A program made the position numbers and the translations under genes. The notes beneath the pieces are model-generated. The model worked only from the letters and a program-made list of their open reading frames with translations. It did no database searches and was not told where the DNA came from. A stretch of DNA of 39,715 bases, from assembly GCA_945896925.1 (NCBI GenBank), contig CAMDEV010000004.1, positions 1 to 39,715 of the forward strand. The letters are read 5' to 3'. The stretch comes from Auritidibacter sp. Marseille-P8566 (GTDB lineage: Bacteria; Actinomycetota; Actinomycetes; Actinomycetales; Microbacteriaceae). Below are positions 1-8,401 of this stretch, one piece after another. Positions within the stretch are counted from its first letter, which is position 1. Each line of letters opens with the position of its first letter.

Positions 1-2438
1 TAATAGGAATATGCGACTATTCCCCGTTTGATCTTGTCAATCGAGGCCTCTGCAGCCTCAGAAAGCTCATCCTGATGCACTTTGGCTATCTGTTCTAGAA
101 GGTCAATTGTCTGCTTACACCAGCGTATGAAGTCTCCAGCCAGCATGCCAGTGGCGGTCAAGATGCTGTCCAGCCTTGCCCCTGTTGCCCAACGATACAT
201 CTGCAATGCCATTGCCGAATCAGGCTCACTGGTGAGCGGAAGATTGTGAAATCTAGAAACTTCCTGGAGGTCATCCCAGACATTCAACGTGTTATCAAAG
301 ACTTCAACGAAGGCACCTTTTGGATGCTTAGGAGTTATGTTTTCATCGTCTCTACGTGATTCATAAACCAACGCTGAGGCTATAGCTGCAAGGGTTGGCG
401 CATCAACGTTATGCCAGACCTTGCGTCGAAGGCACTCTGCGACCAGTAGATCTCTTTCACCATAAATCTTGGCTAGTTTTTTACCTGACTCGGTGACCTC
501 GAGATCACCCTCGCTCACTTCTAAGTAGTTGAGCTCGACAAGCATGTCGCTGATGCGGTCAAAGGTCTTAGCCACTTGGTTAGTTCTTGATTCGATTTGG
601 CGAATGATGGCTTTAGTTTCTTTCTCAAGTTTCCACCAGCGTTCACCCCAGCGTGCATGCACCTCACGATCAGGGCAGGCGTGGCAAGGATGTGATCGAA
701 GGTCTTTCTTCAAGTTTGCAAGTTTGAGTTCCTGAGCCCTTCTCCCCTTGGTCTGCCTCAGGTCATTTCTTCTTGCCTGTCGGCCAGCCTGAGCTGACTC
801 TCTTTCAAGCTCATTAGTTTCTTTGCGAAGCCTTGCATACTCCCGGAAATCCCCAAGGTGACACTTCATTGATTGCTCATAGCCATCGAGCGCCTCTTGC
901 TTCTCACGAATACCTCTAGCAAGTCCAACTACTGATCTGTCAGCTTGGAATTGCGCGAAAGATGTTTCTAGAACATCTCTAGACCTTCGCTGACCGAATG
1001 CTTCGATTAGGTTGACGGCCATGTTGAACGTCGGCTTGAAAGACGAATTGAGCGGATATGTTCGTTTAGAAGCAAGCGAGGCAACATATGTTGGGTCTAG
1101 GTTGGCAGCCCACTGAATCACGGAGTGACCTTCAGTATCAATACCTCTTCTACCCGCACGGCCAGTTAGCTGCGTGTATTCACCAGGGGTGATCTGAACT
1201 CTTCCCTCACCGTTGTATTTATCCAAACGATCAAGAACAACAGTTCTTGCTGGCATGTTAATTCCAAGTGCGAGAGTTTCAGTTGCAAAGACAACCTTGA
1301 CTAATTTTCTGAGGAACAGCTCTTCAACAACTTCTTTGAATGCAGGCAGTAAGCCAGCATGGTGAGCAGCAACTCCTCTTTCAAGGGCGTTGAGCCATTC
1401 AAAGTAACCTAGCGCTGACAAATCTTCGTCAGCGATGGTCGCACACTTCTCCTCAGCGATACGTCGGATCAGCTGCTTGTCTTCAGGTTTGGTTAGCCTG
1501 ATGCCCGACGCTAGAACGGATTGGACCGCAGCTTCACAACCCGCACGAGAGAAGATGAAGAAGATTGCCGGAAGCAAGTCAGCTTCATCGAGAATCGCAA
1601 TGATTTCAGGCTTAGTGACTTTCGGTATTCGGCTCAGATTCCGATCATTTAGCCCAGCATGACCTCTTCTACCCCTGGTTGGTTTGTTTATTGGCTGACG
1701 CATCTTGTTGGCATGACGCTGAACTAGATCGACGTTTACTCTTGTCTGTTGAGATTCATCATCAAAGAGCGGGATAAGTTCATCGCCAAACAGCACGTGT
1801 TGATTTAGAGGGACTGGGCGAACTTCAGAAACAATTACTGAAGTGTCTCCCCTGACTTCGTCAAGCCAAGCACCAAACTCTTCAGCATTAGAGACCGTTG
1901 CACTCAGTGAGACAATCTTCACGTCCTTAGGCAGGTGAAGAATTACCTCCTCCCATACTGCTCCCCTAAACCTGTCTGCCAGATAGTGAACTTCATCCAT
2001 CACCACATAGCCAAGGCTGATTAGTGCGTTCGAATTGGCATAGATCATGTTTCGCAAGACTTCGGTTGTCATAACCAATATCTGTGCATCCGAGTTGATG
2101 TTGGTGTCGCCTGTGAGTAACCCAACAGACTCTTCACCGTAGCGAGCCTGAAGCTCAGCAAACTTTTGGTTACTTAGGGCTTTGATAGGTGTTGTGTAGA
2201 AGACTTTCAAAGATTTCTCAACGGCAAGGTGAATCGCGAATTCACCAACGATGGTTTTACCTGCTCCAGTGGGTGCTGCAACGAGCACACCTTGACCCAG
2301 AACTAAAGCTCGGCAGGCTCTCTCTTGGAAGTCATCCAAGGGAAATTTGAGTAGCGATGTGAAATTATCTAAGCTCGCATGCCTCTTAGTTTGTTTAGCC
2401 TTGGCAAATCTCTCTGCAGGGCTTAGTTCTTCTGACAT
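1..2438 (-). CDS. helY: Ski2-like DEAD/DEAH-box helicase HelY (3' end at or just past window edge)
   Basis: Superfamily 2 ATP-dependent helicase of the Ski2/Mtr4 type, probably acting on structured RNA. Reading from ATG at 2438, 812 codons are open. Visible are Walker A APTGAGKT (about residue 53-60), the DEVH box (about 143-146) with SAT after it, motif VI as QLTGRAGRRG (about 423-432), a long charged coiled-coil-like insert with a C-x-x-C (about 575-600), and a C-terminal DSHCT-like region ending RRGIVAYS-like as in actinobacterial HelY. The last full codon is TAT and the remaining two bases read TA, so a stop may lie exactly at the edge; the gene is probably nearly complete. The start codon overlaps the tatC stop by one base (TGATG), which suggests translational coupling. 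In Mycobacterium helY also follows tatC. Function is inferred from family only. Confidence 0.9.
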   Translation of the reverse strand, partial: MSEELSPAERFAKAKQTKRHASLDNFTSLLKFPLDDFQERACRALVLGQGVLVAAPTGAGKTIVGEFAIHLAVEKSLKVFYTTPIKALSNQKFAELQARYGEESVGLLTGDTNINSDAQILVMTTEVLRNMIYANSNALISLGYVVMDEVHYLADRFRGAVWEEVILHLPKDVKIVSLSATVSNAEEFGAWLDEVRGDTSVIVSEVRPVPLNQHVLFGDELIPLFDDESQQTRVNVDLVQRHANKMRQPINKPTRGRRGHAGLNDRNLSRIPKVTKPEIIAILDEADLLPAIFFIFSRAGCEAAVQSVLASGIRLTKPEDKQLIRRIAEEKCATIADEDLSALGYFEWLNALERGVAAHHAGLLPAFKEVVEELFLRKLVKVVFATETLALGINMPARTVVLDRLDKYNGEGRVQITPGEYTQLTGRAGRRGIDTEGHSVIQWAANLDPTYVASLASKRTYPLNSSFKPTFNMAVNLIEAFGQRRSRDVLETSFAQFQADRSVVGLARGIREKQEALDGYEQSMKCHLGDFREYARLRKETNELERESAQAGRQARRNDLRQTKGRRAQELKLANLKKDLRSHPCHACPDREVHARWGERWWKLEKETKAIIRQIESRTNQVAKTFDRISDMLVELNYLEVSEGDLEVTESGKKLAKIYGERDLLVAECLRRKVWHNVDAPTLAAIASALVYESRRDDENITPKHPKGAFVEVFDNTLNVWDDLQEVSRFHNLPLTSEPDSAMALQMYRWATGARLDSILTATGMLAGDFIRWCKQTIDLLEQIAKVHQDELSEAAEASIDKIKRGIVAYSY

Positions 2439-3247
2439 CACTCAACTTCATCTGGGACATAGTTTGTGACTAGATCAACTTCGTCAACATTCTTCTGACG
2501 CATCGCTCGTCTCTTGTCGTTCAAAAGTGCGATACCAGCGGAGAGGTAGAAGAAAGCGATCAGTGGAATCATCAGTAAAAACATAGACATAGGGTCAGAC
2601 ACTGGAGTTGCTATGGCACCAATCAAAGAAATCAAGAAGATTGCTGGTCGCCAACCTTTAAGAATCGTTTTACCTGAGATAGTTCCCAATGCGTTTAGCA
2701 AGACAAGAATTGCCGGGAGAACAAAAGCAATACCGAAAACAAGAAGCACTCGAACAGTGAAGAGAACATACTCAGCAGCATTAATCATGTTGGCGCTACC
2801 TTCAGGCGTGAAAGAGAGAAAACTTCTCACAAAGCCTGGGAATAACCACCAACCGAAGTACGCTCCACCAAGAAATAAGGGTGAACTGATAAGCACGAAA
2901 ACAACGGCGTAGCGACGTTCACGCTTCTTTAGTGCAGGAGCAAAGAATGACCAAATCTGGTACAGCCAAATCGGGCTTGTTATAAAAACACCAATGAAGA
3001 AAGCGATCTGCATGTGGAGATCGAAAGCGGAAACCACTGAGCCAAAGTTGATTTGAGCATTTACGTTTTGATCTTCAGCTAAAGCCTTAATGGGCTTCTG
3101 GAGTTCGGCAAACACCAAATCGAACAGAACCCAACCTGCGATTGTGCCAGCGACAATTGCTAAACCGGCTTTGAATAACCTGTTGCGAAGTTCACGGAAG
3201 TGTCCCGATAGCTTCATTTTCTTCTCGGGATTGCGGCGAGATGCCAT
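2438..3247 (-). CDS. tatC: Sec-independent protein translocase TatC
   Basis: Core membrane subunit of the twin-arginine translocase, which recognises RR signal peptides and exports folded proteins across the cytoplasmic membrane. The 269 residues are a normal length. The N-terminus carries the conserved H-F-R-E-L-R-N-R segment (about 15-22), and about six hydrophobic segments follow (near 28-48, 75-95, 107-130, 160-190, 200-215 and 220-240). The start overlaps the tatA stop by one base (TAATG), and its own stop overlaps helY by one base. A tatB-like gene is not in this window. Confidence 0.96.
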   Translation of the reverse strand: MASRRNPEKKMKLSGHFRELRNRLFKAGLAIVAGTIAGWVLFDLVFAELQKPIKALAEDQNVNAQINFGSVVSAFDLHMQIAFFIGVFITSPIWLYQIWSFFAPALKKRERRYAVVFVLISSPLFLGGAYFGWWLFPGFVRSFLSFTPEGSANMINAAEYVLFTVRVLLVFGIAFVLPAILVLLNALGTISGKTILKGWRPAIFLISLIGAIATPVSDPMSMFLLMIPLIAFFYLSAGIALLNDKRRAMRQKNVDEVDLVTNYVPDEVE

Positions 3248-3450
3248 TAGTCGTCTTTAGGTTGTTCTTTCTCAGGAGTAGCCTTTTTGTCTTCAGCTCT
3301 CTCATCACCTAGCTGCTTCATCTCTTTTCTAAAGATGCGCATCGACTGGCCAAGGCTCTTAGCAAAACCTGGAAGCTTTGGAGCACCCCAAATAACAAGC
3401 ACTACAAGCACGATAAAAATAAAGTGCCAACCCTCTAGACCTCTAAACAT
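3247..3450 (-). CDS. tatA: Twin-arginine translocase subunit TatA/TatE
   Basis: Small single-span protein that oligomerises to form the Tat conduit. The 67 residues show the family layout: a short N-terminus, one hydrophobic helix (about 9-22), the hinge with G-A-P-K-L-P (about 22-27), an amphipathic helix containing F-A-K-S-L-G-Q-S, and a charged Lys/Glu-rich cytoplasmic tail. It lies 8 nt after a small membrane-protein gene and directly precedes tatC. Confidence 0.95.
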   Translation of the reverse strand: MFRGLEGWHFIFIVLVVLVIWGAPKLPGFAKSLGQSMRIFRKEMKQLGDERAEDKKATPEKEQPKDD

Positions 3451-3458
3451 CTACTGCC

Positions 3459-3695
3459 TTACTCTTCTAAATCGATTTCATTGGAACTACTACCATCTAG
3501 CCTACGCTCTCTAGCGAGCCTTGAGCGCTTTAGAGAGCTAACTTCGATAGCTAAGGCCTTCACCTTTACTCCAATTGGAGCATATGACCTAGCAACCCGC
3601 TTTGAGGATTGGTTTAGTCGATAGCCGGCAAAGCTTAGCGCCACTGCAGCTAGCAGGGCCAGACCGCCAAAGACGTAGAGCCAGAGATAATCCAT
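3459..3695 (-). CDS. Small single-span membrane protein between pafC and tatA
   Basis: I do not recognise a named family. The 78 residues contain one N-terminal hydrophobic helix (about 5-26) followed by a basic, Arg/Ser-rich cytoplasmic part (K-R-S-R-L-A-R-E-R-R near 55-65) and an acidic end. The ATG overlaps the pafC stop by one base and tatA starts 8 nt after its end, so it is embedded in the operon and very likely translated. It has no cysteine or obvious catalytic motif. A role linked to Tat or membrane anchoring is only positional inference. Confidence 0.75.
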   Translation of the reverse strand: MDYLWLYVFGGLALLAAVALSFAGYRLNQSSKRVARSYAPIGVKVKALAIEVSSLKRSRLARERRLDGSSSNEIDLEE

Positions 3696-4687
3696 TACTC
3701 GGCATCCTCTGGCGGTGCACTTGGAATCTCTCCCATAGCCTTCAGGGCGAAATCCCTTACAGCCGCTCTAGCTTCTTCTGGAGCAACAACTTTGGCTGCT
3801 CCGCCGTATCTAGAGATGATTCGACCTAGGTTCCTAACATCTCCTACCAAAATCTTGAAGCTCTTTACATATTCTGAGACGGTAACTGGTTCATCCACTG
3901 GTCTGAAATCGACCATCAGGCTAAATGCCTCAGGTTCAACTTCGATTGTCACCAAAGTATCTGTCTCTGCTGGGTGATAAACCTCGTCGTCCAACTCCGC
4001 ATTTAGAGCTTCTCGTGAAATAGGAACTTCGGTTAGCTTGGCGTTGCGCATGCGGTCTACTCGAAAAGATCTGACGTCCTTATTTTCAGGACTCCAACCC
4101 TTTAGATATATCAGTTCACCACGAAGATCAATTCGAAGAGGCTCAATCACTCTCCCAATCCTCATCTCCCCCTTTAGGTTTAGATAGTCACAAATAATCG
4201 ATCTGCCGAGTTTAATCGCCTGCCTAATAGTGATTAGGTCGGCATCTCTTGAACCTGGTTGAACTATTACCTCAGGAGCATTACCCCTGGAGTCTCCAGT
4301 GGAAAGAATATTTTGCAGAGCAAGAATCTCTTCGCTTTCAGCAAGTCCTGGTAGCGAACTCAGATACACCAAACCAGCAGCCAAGGCTGAGGCTTGTCTA
4401 GAGGAAAGTCTTGGAACATCTTCAACAACGTTTTCGAGGTTGTATGAGATTCGGACAAGACCTTCTTCAAGAGCGTCGTAGTCCACAACATATCGGTCTG
4501 GGTTCTGGAAGTTGGCAAGATCCATGAAGCCGATGTTTTTTACAGCTTTGACTATCTCGTCTGGAGTTACCTCAAAACGCTCTGCCAATTCAGTAACTTC
4601 ATACTCATCTTCTTGAACTAAGAAACCAGTAAGAGAAAGCATTAGGTTATAGCGATCGGAATCATCCAATCTTTCTGGGTTAGGCAT
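3695..4687 (-). CDS. pafC: WYL-domain transcriptional regulator PafC
   Basis: Second half of the PafB/PafC pair, which in mycobacteria forms a heteromeric transcription activator of the LexA-independent DNA-damage response. The 330 residues have an N-terminal winged-helix-like region (about 10-60, with V-T-E-L-A-E-R-F-E-V) and a WYL domain (about 155-225, with basic residues probably binding a nucleic-acid ligand), then the WCX-type C-terminal domain. It overlaps the end of pafB by 8 bases, so the two are coupled. No proteasome genes are visible beside it. Confidence 0.9.
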   Translation of the reverse strand: MPNPERLDDSDRYNLMLSLTGFLVQEDEYEVTELAERFEVTPDEIVKAVKNIGFMDLANFQNPDRYVVDYDALEEGLVRISYNLENVVEDVPRLSSRQASALAAGLVYLSSLPGLAESEEILALQNILSTGDSRGNAPEVIVQPGSRDADLITIRQAIKLGRSIICDYLNLKGEMRIGRVIEPLRIDLRGELIYLKGWSPENKDVRSFRVDRMRNAKLTEVPISREALNAELDDEVYHPAETDTLVTIEVEPEAFSLMVDFRPVDEPVTVSEYVKSFKILVGDVRNLGRIISRYGGAAKVVAPEEARAAVRDFALKAMGEIPSAPPEDAE

Positions 4688-5684
4688 GATCGTTAGCTAC
4701 CCTTTCGTAACCTGCCTGAACTACCTGAATCAAAATCTCAGGCTTCAAAACCTTTACTTGCCCCGCATACTCTCGAAGCTGTTCAGCTAATACATAGACA
4801 TCGTGGTAGTTGATAGTCACCTCATCAGAGGTGCCATTTCCTTGAAGATCTAACTCAAATTTGAACCAAGCTTCAGAGTCGCGCTCCACTTTGATTTTTG
4901 CGGTCTGTTTCGCGCCCAATGAATCAAGATCCTCAACTGCCATGAGTATTTGTTCTTGTGTTGGAGGGTCAAATGGCTTCACACCTTTGACGGAAGTTAC
5001 TTTACTCACAATTCTTCGGAGCATGAAGTTTCGGGTGTCTTGCTTATCCTCATCCCAACCCATCACAATCCATTGCCCTGCAACAAGCCTCAGCAACCAG
5101 GGTTGGAGTGTTCTCTTCTGGATTTCAGAGGTTTGAGGCTTTCGATACATAAAGCTAACGACCTGGTGGTCGGAAATGGCATTGTTCAAATCTCTGAAGG
5201 ACGGTTCAGATGCCTGAATTCTAGGAGCGATTCCAACAATGTCTGAATCCTCACCCACAGCACCCATCGCCCTTAACTTGGTGATACCTCGGCTAGCTGC
5301 AGTTGAGAGAGAGCCTCCAGCCCAGGCATCAGCAGCTAGGTTCAGAAGAGCCATCTGACGTGGAGTGAATTTAACATTCTTAGGCCAGTAAAAACTCTCA
5401 CGCTTAATCGAATAGACAGTTACCTGATTATTCTCATCCTCGTGAGGTGGAATAGTCACTTCTAGTTGAATTCCGTTGTGAATCAGACTTGACTTGTCTC
5501 TTTCGAACTTACGCTCTAAAGAAGAGTTGTCACCGCCGTCAACGTATTCATTTTCATAGCCAGGCACAGACCGCAGAATCTCATTCTTAGTCAGACCATT
5601 GCGCGTGTAGAGCAGAGCACAAGTCAAATTAAATAAGCGCTCAGGCTTAGTTATTTTGTATGGACTGGACTTAGATTCGCTCAT
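4680..5684 (-). CDS. pafB: WYL-domain transcriptional regulator PafB
   Basis: Partner of PafC. The 334 residues begin with a HTH-like section (T-K-P-E-R-L-F-N-L near 13-21, then G-L-T-K-N-E-I-L) followed by a WYL domain (about 165-225, with Q-P-W-L-L-R-L and R-N-F-M-L-R-R-I) and a C-terminal WCX-like domain. In mycobacteria PafBC responds to DNA damage by driving repair genes, and a photolyase lies elsewhere in this window. It starts 15 nt downstream of the FKBP lipoprotein gene and is in the same transcription unit. Confidence 0.9.
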   Translation of the reverse strand: MSESKSSPYKITKPERLFNLTCALLYTRNGLTKNEILRSVPGYENEYVDGGDNSSLERKFERDKSSLIHNGIQLEVTIPPHEDENNQVTVYSIKRESFYWPKNVKFTPRQMALLNLAADAWAGGSLSTAASRGITKLRAMGAVGEDSDIVGIAPRIQASEPSFRDLNNAISDHQVVSFMYRKPQTSEIQKRTLQPWLLRLVAGQWIVMGWDEDKQDTRNFMLRRIVSKVTSVKGVKPFDPPTQEQILMAVEDLDSLGAKQTAKIKVERDSEAWFKFELDLQGNGTSDEVTINYHDVYVLAEQLREYAGQVKVLKPEILIQVVQAGYERVANDHA

Positions 5685-5699
5685 TGCACCAATTCGTGA

Positions 5700-6668
5700 T
5701 TATTTTTTGACACCTAGGATGTCAATAACGAAAAGCAGTGTTGCGCCACCAGGGATTGAACCACCATTACCATCTGCGCCGTAACCGTCAGTTGCGGGCA
5801 TCGATGCAATCACCTGTGAACCAACAGTTTCACCGTCAATAGCCTTGACGAAACCAGGAATCAAACCACCGTCCCCAGTTTTTAGAGTGAAAGTAGCAGG
5901 ACCATTTCCTGAATCCCATGACGAATCAAAAGGCGCACCGATCTCTGTTCCCCAAACCCAGCCAACGTAGTGAACAGTGATTGAATCGCCTGCCTTAACG
6001 GTTTCGCCTGAACCCTTAATCAAGGTTGCTTTCTGAAAATCTTTAGGAGCTGAGAAGGATGGTGCAACCAAACCAGGCTGACCAGTCTTAGGTGCACGAA
6101 CAACAGAAGGTAATCCGCTAGGAAGAGGCTGAATTGATCCATTTGCGTGTGGAAGGTAAACCTTCTTCAACTCAAGTAAGTAGGTTGTTCCGTTGACATC
6201 GGCTTCTGACTTCGGGTTAGCGAAGACAACTAGGCTGCCTTCTTTAACTCCAGTTATTGCATCGCAGAATACTTTTGTTGCTGAAGAATCAAATACTTCG
6301 CTTGCAGCATCAGTGCCGTCAAACTTGCTGTTCGCTAGAACTTCTCCAGTGGACGAGTTGACAATTACGTATTCGATAGTCACCAACTGGTTGCCTGTAA
6401 ATGCTGGCCCACTTCCTTCTTTGACAACCTTCGTCTGAGAAGTCTTGATCAATGATAGCTGTGAGGTTCCATCCCCCTTAGTTGGGAACTTAACTGTTGG
6501 AACTTTGCCTTCGGCTGATGTAACTTCAACCTGCTCGATTTCAGCACCACCTTTGTATGACTCACAAGACTGGGTAATGCCCGCGTATGAGTCAGTACCG
6601 CTGGTGCAGCCTGCGAGCAATAGTACTGAAGCGGCAGCTACCGCGAGGATTGATTTAGATCTAGACAA
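5700..6668 (-). CDS. FKBP-type peptidyl-prolyl isomerase, lipoprotein
   Basis: Predicted surface lipoprotein that catalyses proline cis-trans isomerisation in exported proteins. The signal peptide is hydrophobic (residues 7-20) and ends in the lipobox L-A-G-C with Cys21 as lipidation site. Two FKBP-like domains follow. The first is degenerate (about 70-170). The second is canonical (about 220-322) with V-H-Y-V-G near its start, F-D-S-S, G-L-I-P-G-F and a glycine-rich 80s loop ending in L-L-F-V-I-D-I. The start is TTG at 6668, 7 nt after a GAAAGAAG ribosome site. It sits between trmI (32-nt gap) and pafB (15-nt gap). Confidence 0.88.
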   Translation of the reverse strand: MSRSKSILAVAAASVLLLAGCTSGTDSYAGITQSCESYKGGAEIEQVEVTSAEGKVPTVKFPTKGDGTSQLSLIKTSQTKVVKEGSGPAFTGNQLVTIEYVIVNSSTGEVLANSKFDGTDAASEVFDSSATKVFCDAITGVKEGSLVVFANPKSEADVNGTTYLLELKKVYLPHANGSIQPLPSGLPSVVRAPKTGQPGLVAPSFSAPKDFQKATLIKGSGETVKAGDSITVHYVGWVWGTEIGAPFDSSWDSGNGPATFTLKTGDGGLIPGFVKAIDGETVGSQVIASMPATDGYGADGNGGSIPGGATLLFVIDILGVKK

Positions 6669-6700
6669 GGAGGAACTTCTTTCTAAAGGTTTCTAGAAGT

Positions 6701-7690
6701 TTACTCTCCAGAGCTGTCCGAATCCTGACTTTTAGCGCTCGCAGCACTCTGTGCCGAGCGGACTGACTTCCGCAGCCTCTTCTCACTAACACTTCGCTCC
6801 CCTAGATGTTCAGGATTCCAGACCGCTAGGTCCTCATCTGCAAACTCTGGCTTCGCTCTTCTAGAGAAGCTCGGCAGCACGGTGCCAGGGGCCAGTCTTC
6901 TCGCAGTCAGTAAGAAGCCAGTGTGACCACCCATACGGTGCTCAGGACGCACTGCGAGCCCTTGGAGGTGCCAGCCACGAACCAGTGACTCAAATGCTTC
7001 AGGTTCTGCATAGTTCCCGGAAGCTTTGATCTCCTCCGCTACACGGGACAGCTGAGTAACGGTCGCAACATAGCAAATCAATACTCCGCCTGGGGCTAGG
7101 GCATGAGAGACAGACTCGATGCATTCCCAGGGTGCAAGCATGTCTAGAACGATTCGGTCGATAGAACCAGGTTCAACCGCAGTCATAAGTTCATCCTGAA
7201 GGCTGCCAAGTTGAATACTCCAGTTAGTGGGAACAAACCCAAACTGGGTCTCCACGTTTGCCTTTGCAATCTCAGCGAATTCTGCTCTTCTTTCAAATGA
7301 AGTTAGAGCGCCGGTTTCTCCTATGGCTCTAAGCAAATACATGCTCAATGCTCCCGATCCAACACCGGCTTCAACAACTCTTGCACCCGGAAAGATGTCT
7401 CCCATAGTGACGATGCTGGCGGCATCCTTTGGATAAACAATTGCGGCACCTCTAGGCATGGACAGAACAAAGTCGGTAAGCAAAGGTCGAAGAGCTAAAT
7501 ACTCGACCCCGGCTTGATTAGTTATTACAGATCCGTCAGGTTTACCGATGATGTCATCGTGCTTTATGTCCCCTCGATGCGTTCCAAAGACAGCGCCTAC
7601 TCGAAGTGTGATTGTGTTCAAACGCCCCTTAGGGCCAGTGAGTTGAACCCGCTCCCCTGCTCTAAATCCGCCTCGCACGATGTTTGTCAT
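6701..7690 (-). CDS. trmI: tRNA (adenine-N1)-methyltransferase TrmI (m1A58)
   Basis: SAM-dependent enzyme that methylates adenine 58 in the T-loop of tRNAs. The 329 residues have an N-terminal beta domain (about 1-65), SAM motif I V-V-E-A-G-V-G-S-G-A-L (105-115), an acidic motif II residue near 134, and the R-I-V-L-D-M-L-A-P-W catalytic motif (about 180-190) typical of the TrmI/Rv2118c family. The C-terminus is a Ser/Ala-rich low-complexity tail (about 305-329). ATGA overlap with the upstream HAD gene indicates coupling. Confidence 0.93.
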   Translation of the reverse strand: MTNIVRGGFRAGERVQLTGPKGRLNTITLRVGAVFGTHRGDIKHDDIIGKPDGSVITNQAGVEYLALRPLLTDFVLSMPRGAAIVYPKDAASIVTMGDIFPGARVVEAGVGSGALSMYLLRAIGETGALTSFERRAEFAEIAKANVETQFGFVPTNWSIQLGSLQDELMTAVEPGSIDRIVLDMLAPWECIESVSHALAPGGVLICYVATVTQLSRVAEEIKASGNYAEPEAFESLVRGWHLQGLAVRPEHRMGGHTGFLLTARRLAPGTVLPSFSRRAKPEFADEDLAVWNPEHLGERSVSEKRLRKSVRSAQSAASAKSQDSDSSGE

Positions 7691-8346
7691 TTAGAGAACT
7701 TTCTAAGAGTCTTAAAGTTAACTCCCTGCATGGTTGGCCAGATAATTCGACCTTCCTGCTCTGGGATTGGAACTATGTTCTGAATACCGATAGCAATAGT
7801 GCCAGCAGCCTCAGCTGAGGTTATTCCAGAAATGGAATCTTCGAAAGCGAAACAGTTCTCCGGAGCAAACCCGAGGAGTTCAGCAGCCTTGAGATAAGGC
7901 TCAGGGTGAGGTTTACCCCGTAGAACGTCATCACCAGCAACGATGATGTCAAAGGCAGGGAAATCAATGGCGTCAACAACCTGTTGAGCCATCCTGCGTA
8001 AAGACATAGTCACAAGAGCGGTCTTAACGTTGTGTTTCTTTAGATCGAAGAGTAATTCTCTAGCACCCGGTCGCCATGGAATAGTTTTCTCTAGTTGATG
8101 CTGAACATCAGAGGTAAGCCTGGTCACGATTTCCTGGGGCTCTAAATCAATATTCGCCTTGTCTTTGAAGAGCTTAGAAGACTCATCTAGGCTCAATCCC
8201 ACGACCGATAATCCATCCTCATGGGTCCAGATTCCGTTGTGTTCCTTTGCCAAAGCCTGCTCGCTAGCTAGCCAATACGGCTCAGAGTCGATAAGAGTTC
8301 CATCCATATCGAATAGGACAGCGAAAGAGGGAGAGCGACCAAACAT
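7687..8346 (-). CDS. HAD-superfamily hydrolase (beta-phosphoglucomutase/phosphoglycolate phosphatase-like)
   Basis: Aspartate-nucleophile phosphatase or phosphomutase of subfamily IA. Motif I is F-D-M-D-G-T with Asp13 and Asp15; the helical cap follows (about 20-90); motif II Thr is in L-V-T-M-S (about 113-117), motif III Lys in R-G-K-P-H-P-E-P (about 143-150), and motif IV in F-E-D-S-I-S-G. The substrate cannot be told from sequence. It is the first gene of the minus operon running to helY. The ATG lies 9 nt after a TAGACT -10 box, so its mRNA leader should be almost absent. Confidence 0.88.
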   Translation of the reverse strand: MFGRSPSFAVLFDMDGTLIDSEPYWLASEQALAKEHNGIWTHEDGLSVVGLSLDESSKLFKDKANIDLEPQEIVTRLTSDVQHQLEKTIPWRPGARELLFDLKKHNVKTALVTMSLRRMAQQVVDAIDFPAFDIIVAGDDVLRGKPHPEPYLKAAELLGFAPENCFAFEDSISGITSAEAAGTIAIGIQNIVPIPEQEGRIIWPTMQGVNFKTLRKFSK

Positions 8347-8355
8347 AATGCGAAA

Positions 8356-8361
8356 AGTCTA
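8356..8361 (-). promoter_or_regulatory. -10 box TAGACT of the HAD-trmI-FKBP-pafBC-tatAC-helY operon
   Basis: On the minus strand TAGACT is followed by 9 nt and the ATG at 8346, so transcription would begin within about three bases of the start codon. No Shine-Dalgarno fits in that space and I see no clear -35 box. The 55-base gap to PAC2 also holds TAGAGT on the plus strand (8378-8383), making a divergent promoter pair. Confidence 0.45.
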
Positions 8362-8401
8362 ACTGCGTTCAATGAAATAGAGTTCTAACTAAGAGAATCC
8401 T

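Noticed and set aside
1-2438. Treating helY as a truncated pseudogene
   Set aside because: The frame is open with intact helicase motifs and a family-like C-terminus; only the window edge cuts it.
2613-2912. 99-codon plus-strand frame within tatC
   Set aside because: Entirely antisense to tatC; basic composition typical of reverse-read hydrophobic codons.
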